This document shows, in pieces, positions 23,540 through 24,839 of a stretch of DNA of 24,839 nt. The notes under the pieces were generated by a model that worked only from the letters and a program-made list of their open reading frames with translations, was not told where the DNA came from and did not search any database. The position numbers and the translations under genes were made by a program. The DNA is taken from NCBI GenBank assembly GCA_003564925.1, contig PXDW01000105.1, positions 1 through 24,839 of the forward strand. Reading direction: 5' to 3'. The number at the start of each line of letters is the position of its first letter. The first letter of the stretch is position 1. Source of the stretch: Candidatus Woesearchaeota archaeon. Lineage in GTDB: Archaea; Nanobdellota; Nanobdellia; Woesearchaeales; PXDW01.

Positions 23540-24839
23540 ATGAGAGCCTTAGAAAAGATAATTTCTGGAATTTTAATAGGCGCAACAGCATTTAGTTTAT
23601 CTGCATGCGGCCCAAAGATTGTTGAAACAGAGATAAAGCCAAAGCAGGAAGTCATAGAGACATACGAAGAGCCAGAACAAGAAGATATAATAATTGAGCC
23701 AGAAAAGTCTGAATTAGAACTAGAACTTGAAAAAATTGATGATATTGAGTTAAAAGAAAAGATTCAGAATAAGTTAACCAAGCCATTCTTTGAAAATGAC
23801 GAGCAGAAGATAGACTATGTTTCTCAAGTAATAGATATGAATGAACAGGGAATGATGATAAAATTAATTTTTGAAAATGAGCATCTTAAAATCCGCTATA
23901 ATCCAAATGAACAATTAGAATATGTTAAAGGCTTTCACGGATTAGAGTTTGACAATAAAACAGCAGATGCATTACTGCAGAAATTAGCAGAAGCAGAAGA
24001 CCCTTATGATGCAGACGGAGACGGTTTTTCTAACTTGGAAGAAATTACCGGCAAGGACAAATACGGAAACAAATTGCCTTTTATCAGCAAAAAAACAGGA
24101 GAGCCAATAACCTATGTAAATGAGCAAGGACAAACAGTTCATAGAAGCTCAAGCAACCCCTTAGACCCAAAAGACACACCAGAACATATGGCCACGTTTG
24201 ATTTTGTTTATTTAGCGGGTGCAGTTGGTTCTATACATGGTTGGGCCACTGTCGATGGCTTCACAAATACTCAATTAGATTATTATAGTTTTATTTATAA
24301 TAGTCCAGGATTGGATGATATTTTATTAGTTAATACTGGTGGATGGCCTGGGGAATGGGATTTTGACTTCATATATGTTGGTGAAGGTAATGGAGATCAT
24401 ATATATATACGAAAAGATGATATGGATGATGTGGGCGGTTCTTCTAATCTTGAGGAATTTCTCTCTAGTTTTGTTGAATCTGATAGCGGAGATTGGATAA
24501 AGGTGGAGTTTGAGAATTTATCTTTCTCTCAAATTGAAGAAAGAATAAAAACATTTTCTAAAAGCGATTATTTTTTTGGAGTTTTAAATACCGAAGGGGT
24601 TAACAACCCCAATGACAATTTTGTCTATTTTGGTTATGAAACAATATCAAATTCAAGAATTTTCAGTGTTTTATCTAATATTTATAATAAGTATGGAGAT
24701 GGGGCTGTCTTTCAAAAAGCAAACTGTGCCGGAGATAATTCATGTAAATTGCCTGATTCAGGTGTCTATTTTCTAGAAGCAACCGATTCTGGAATAGTAA
24801 TGGGCGATAACCCTCAGCACTTTTTTAAAGATTTGCTGG
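23540..24839 (+). CDS. Predicted lipoprotein with calcium-binding thrombospondin-3-like repeat, 3'-truncated
   Basis: 433 codons are visible and no stop is reached before the window ends. The signal is of lipoprotein type: two basic residues early, a hydrophobic stretch, and lipobox LSAC with Cys23. A Glu/Lys/Pro-rich stalk follows (about 27-75). DADGDGFSNLEE (157-168) plus SNPLDPKDTP (205-214) form a thrombospondin type 3-like calcium-binding repeat. After it comes an aromatic, Gly/Asp-rich domain (from about 216: FDFVYLAGAVGSIHGWATVDGF) with no family I recognise, ending near a Cys pair (CAGDNSC). The start is supported by TTTATATATA (23511-23520), 24 bases upstream, so it has its own promoter after DP2. 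Probably a surface-anchored protein. Confidence 0.8.
   Translation, partial: MRALEKIISGILIGATAFSLSACGPKIVETEIKPKQEVIETYEEPEQEDIIIEPEKSELELELEKIDDIELKEKIQNKLTKPFFENDEQKIDYVSQVIDMNEQGMMIKLIFENEHLKIRYNPNEQLEYVKGFHGLEFDNKTADALLQKLAEAEDPYDADGDGFSNLEEITGKDKYGNKLPFISKKTGEPITYVNEQGQTVHRSSSNPLDPKDTPEHMATFDFVYLAGAVGSIHGWATVDGFTNTQLDYYSFIYNSPGLDDILLVNTGGWPGEWDFDFIYVGEGNGDHIYIRKDDMDDVGGSSNLEEFLSSFVESDSGDWIKVEFENLSFSQIEERIKTFSKSDYFFGVLNTEGVNNPNDNFVYFGYETISNSRIFSVLSNIYNKYGDGAVFQKANCAGDNSCKLPDSGVYFLEATDSGIVMGDNPQHFFKDLL

Noticed and set aside
1..24839. CRISPR array, insertion sequences, tRNA or rRNA genes
   Set aside because: I looked for regularly spaced repeats, transposase motifs, terminal repeats and tRNA-like GC-rich cloverleaf segments and found none. 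The only GC-rich intergenic segment is the C/D sRNA.

Overview
This 24.8 kb window is archaeal chromosomal DNA, very rich in A+T. The gene set shows this: Orc1/Cdc6, both subunits of the D-family DNA polymerase, RFC small subunit, FEN1, Hjc, an HMf-like histone, PAN, Trm5, EndA, a TrmB regulator and an archaeal ribose-1,5-bisphosphate isomerase. Start signals are archaeal too. For most genes a TATA element lies 24-30 bases before the chosen start codon, which implies leaderless mRNAs. Low GC, Lys/Ile/Asn-rich proteins and small lipoprotein families point to a DPANN-type lineage (Woesearchaeota/Pacearchaeota-like). That placement is inference from overall character, not from a phylogenetic marker.

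Layout. 1-1694: two tandem paralogous secreted proteins, the first cut by the window edge. 1700-3636 (-): RFC small subunit and a coiled-coil protein. 3695-4486 (+): HD phosphohydrolase, sharing a symmetric promoter with rfcS. 4561-5730 (-): PRC-barrel protein and stand-alone Cas4-like nuclease. 5848-6900 (+): M24 peptidase. 6972-8039 (-): M29 aminopeptidase. 8127-9269 (+): PAN ATPase. 9358-9423 (-): a C/D box guide RNA with its own promoter. 9492-12950 (-): trm5, fen1, a wHTH/degenerate-nuclease protein and endA. 13074-14659: RNase Z, histone and Hjc. 14677-16670 (-): ribose-1,5-bisphosphate isomerase, a small membrane protein and a TrmB regulator. 16671-17198: an intergenic region holding a candidate replication origin. 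17199-23508 (+): orc1/cdc6, DP1 and DP2 as one operon. 23540 to the end (+): a lipoprotein cut by the right edge.

Two themes run through it. One is replication and repair: origin, initiator, replicative polymerase, clamp loader, flap nuclease, resolvase and histone, with PIP boxes ending both FEN1 and DP2. The other is stable-RNA maturation: EndA, RNase Z, Trm5 and the C/D sRNA.

The strongest non-coding results are three. First, an inverted pair of ORB-like elements (17 of 20 positions identical to each other) flanks about 300 bp that is about 94% A+T, directly upstream of orc1. Second, the C/D box sRNA lies between PAN and trm5. Third, a perfect 28-bp palindrome occurs twice, once inside the candidate origin and once in the endA/rnz divergent promoter. 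I saw no tRNA, rRNA, CRISPR array, insertion sequence or intein.
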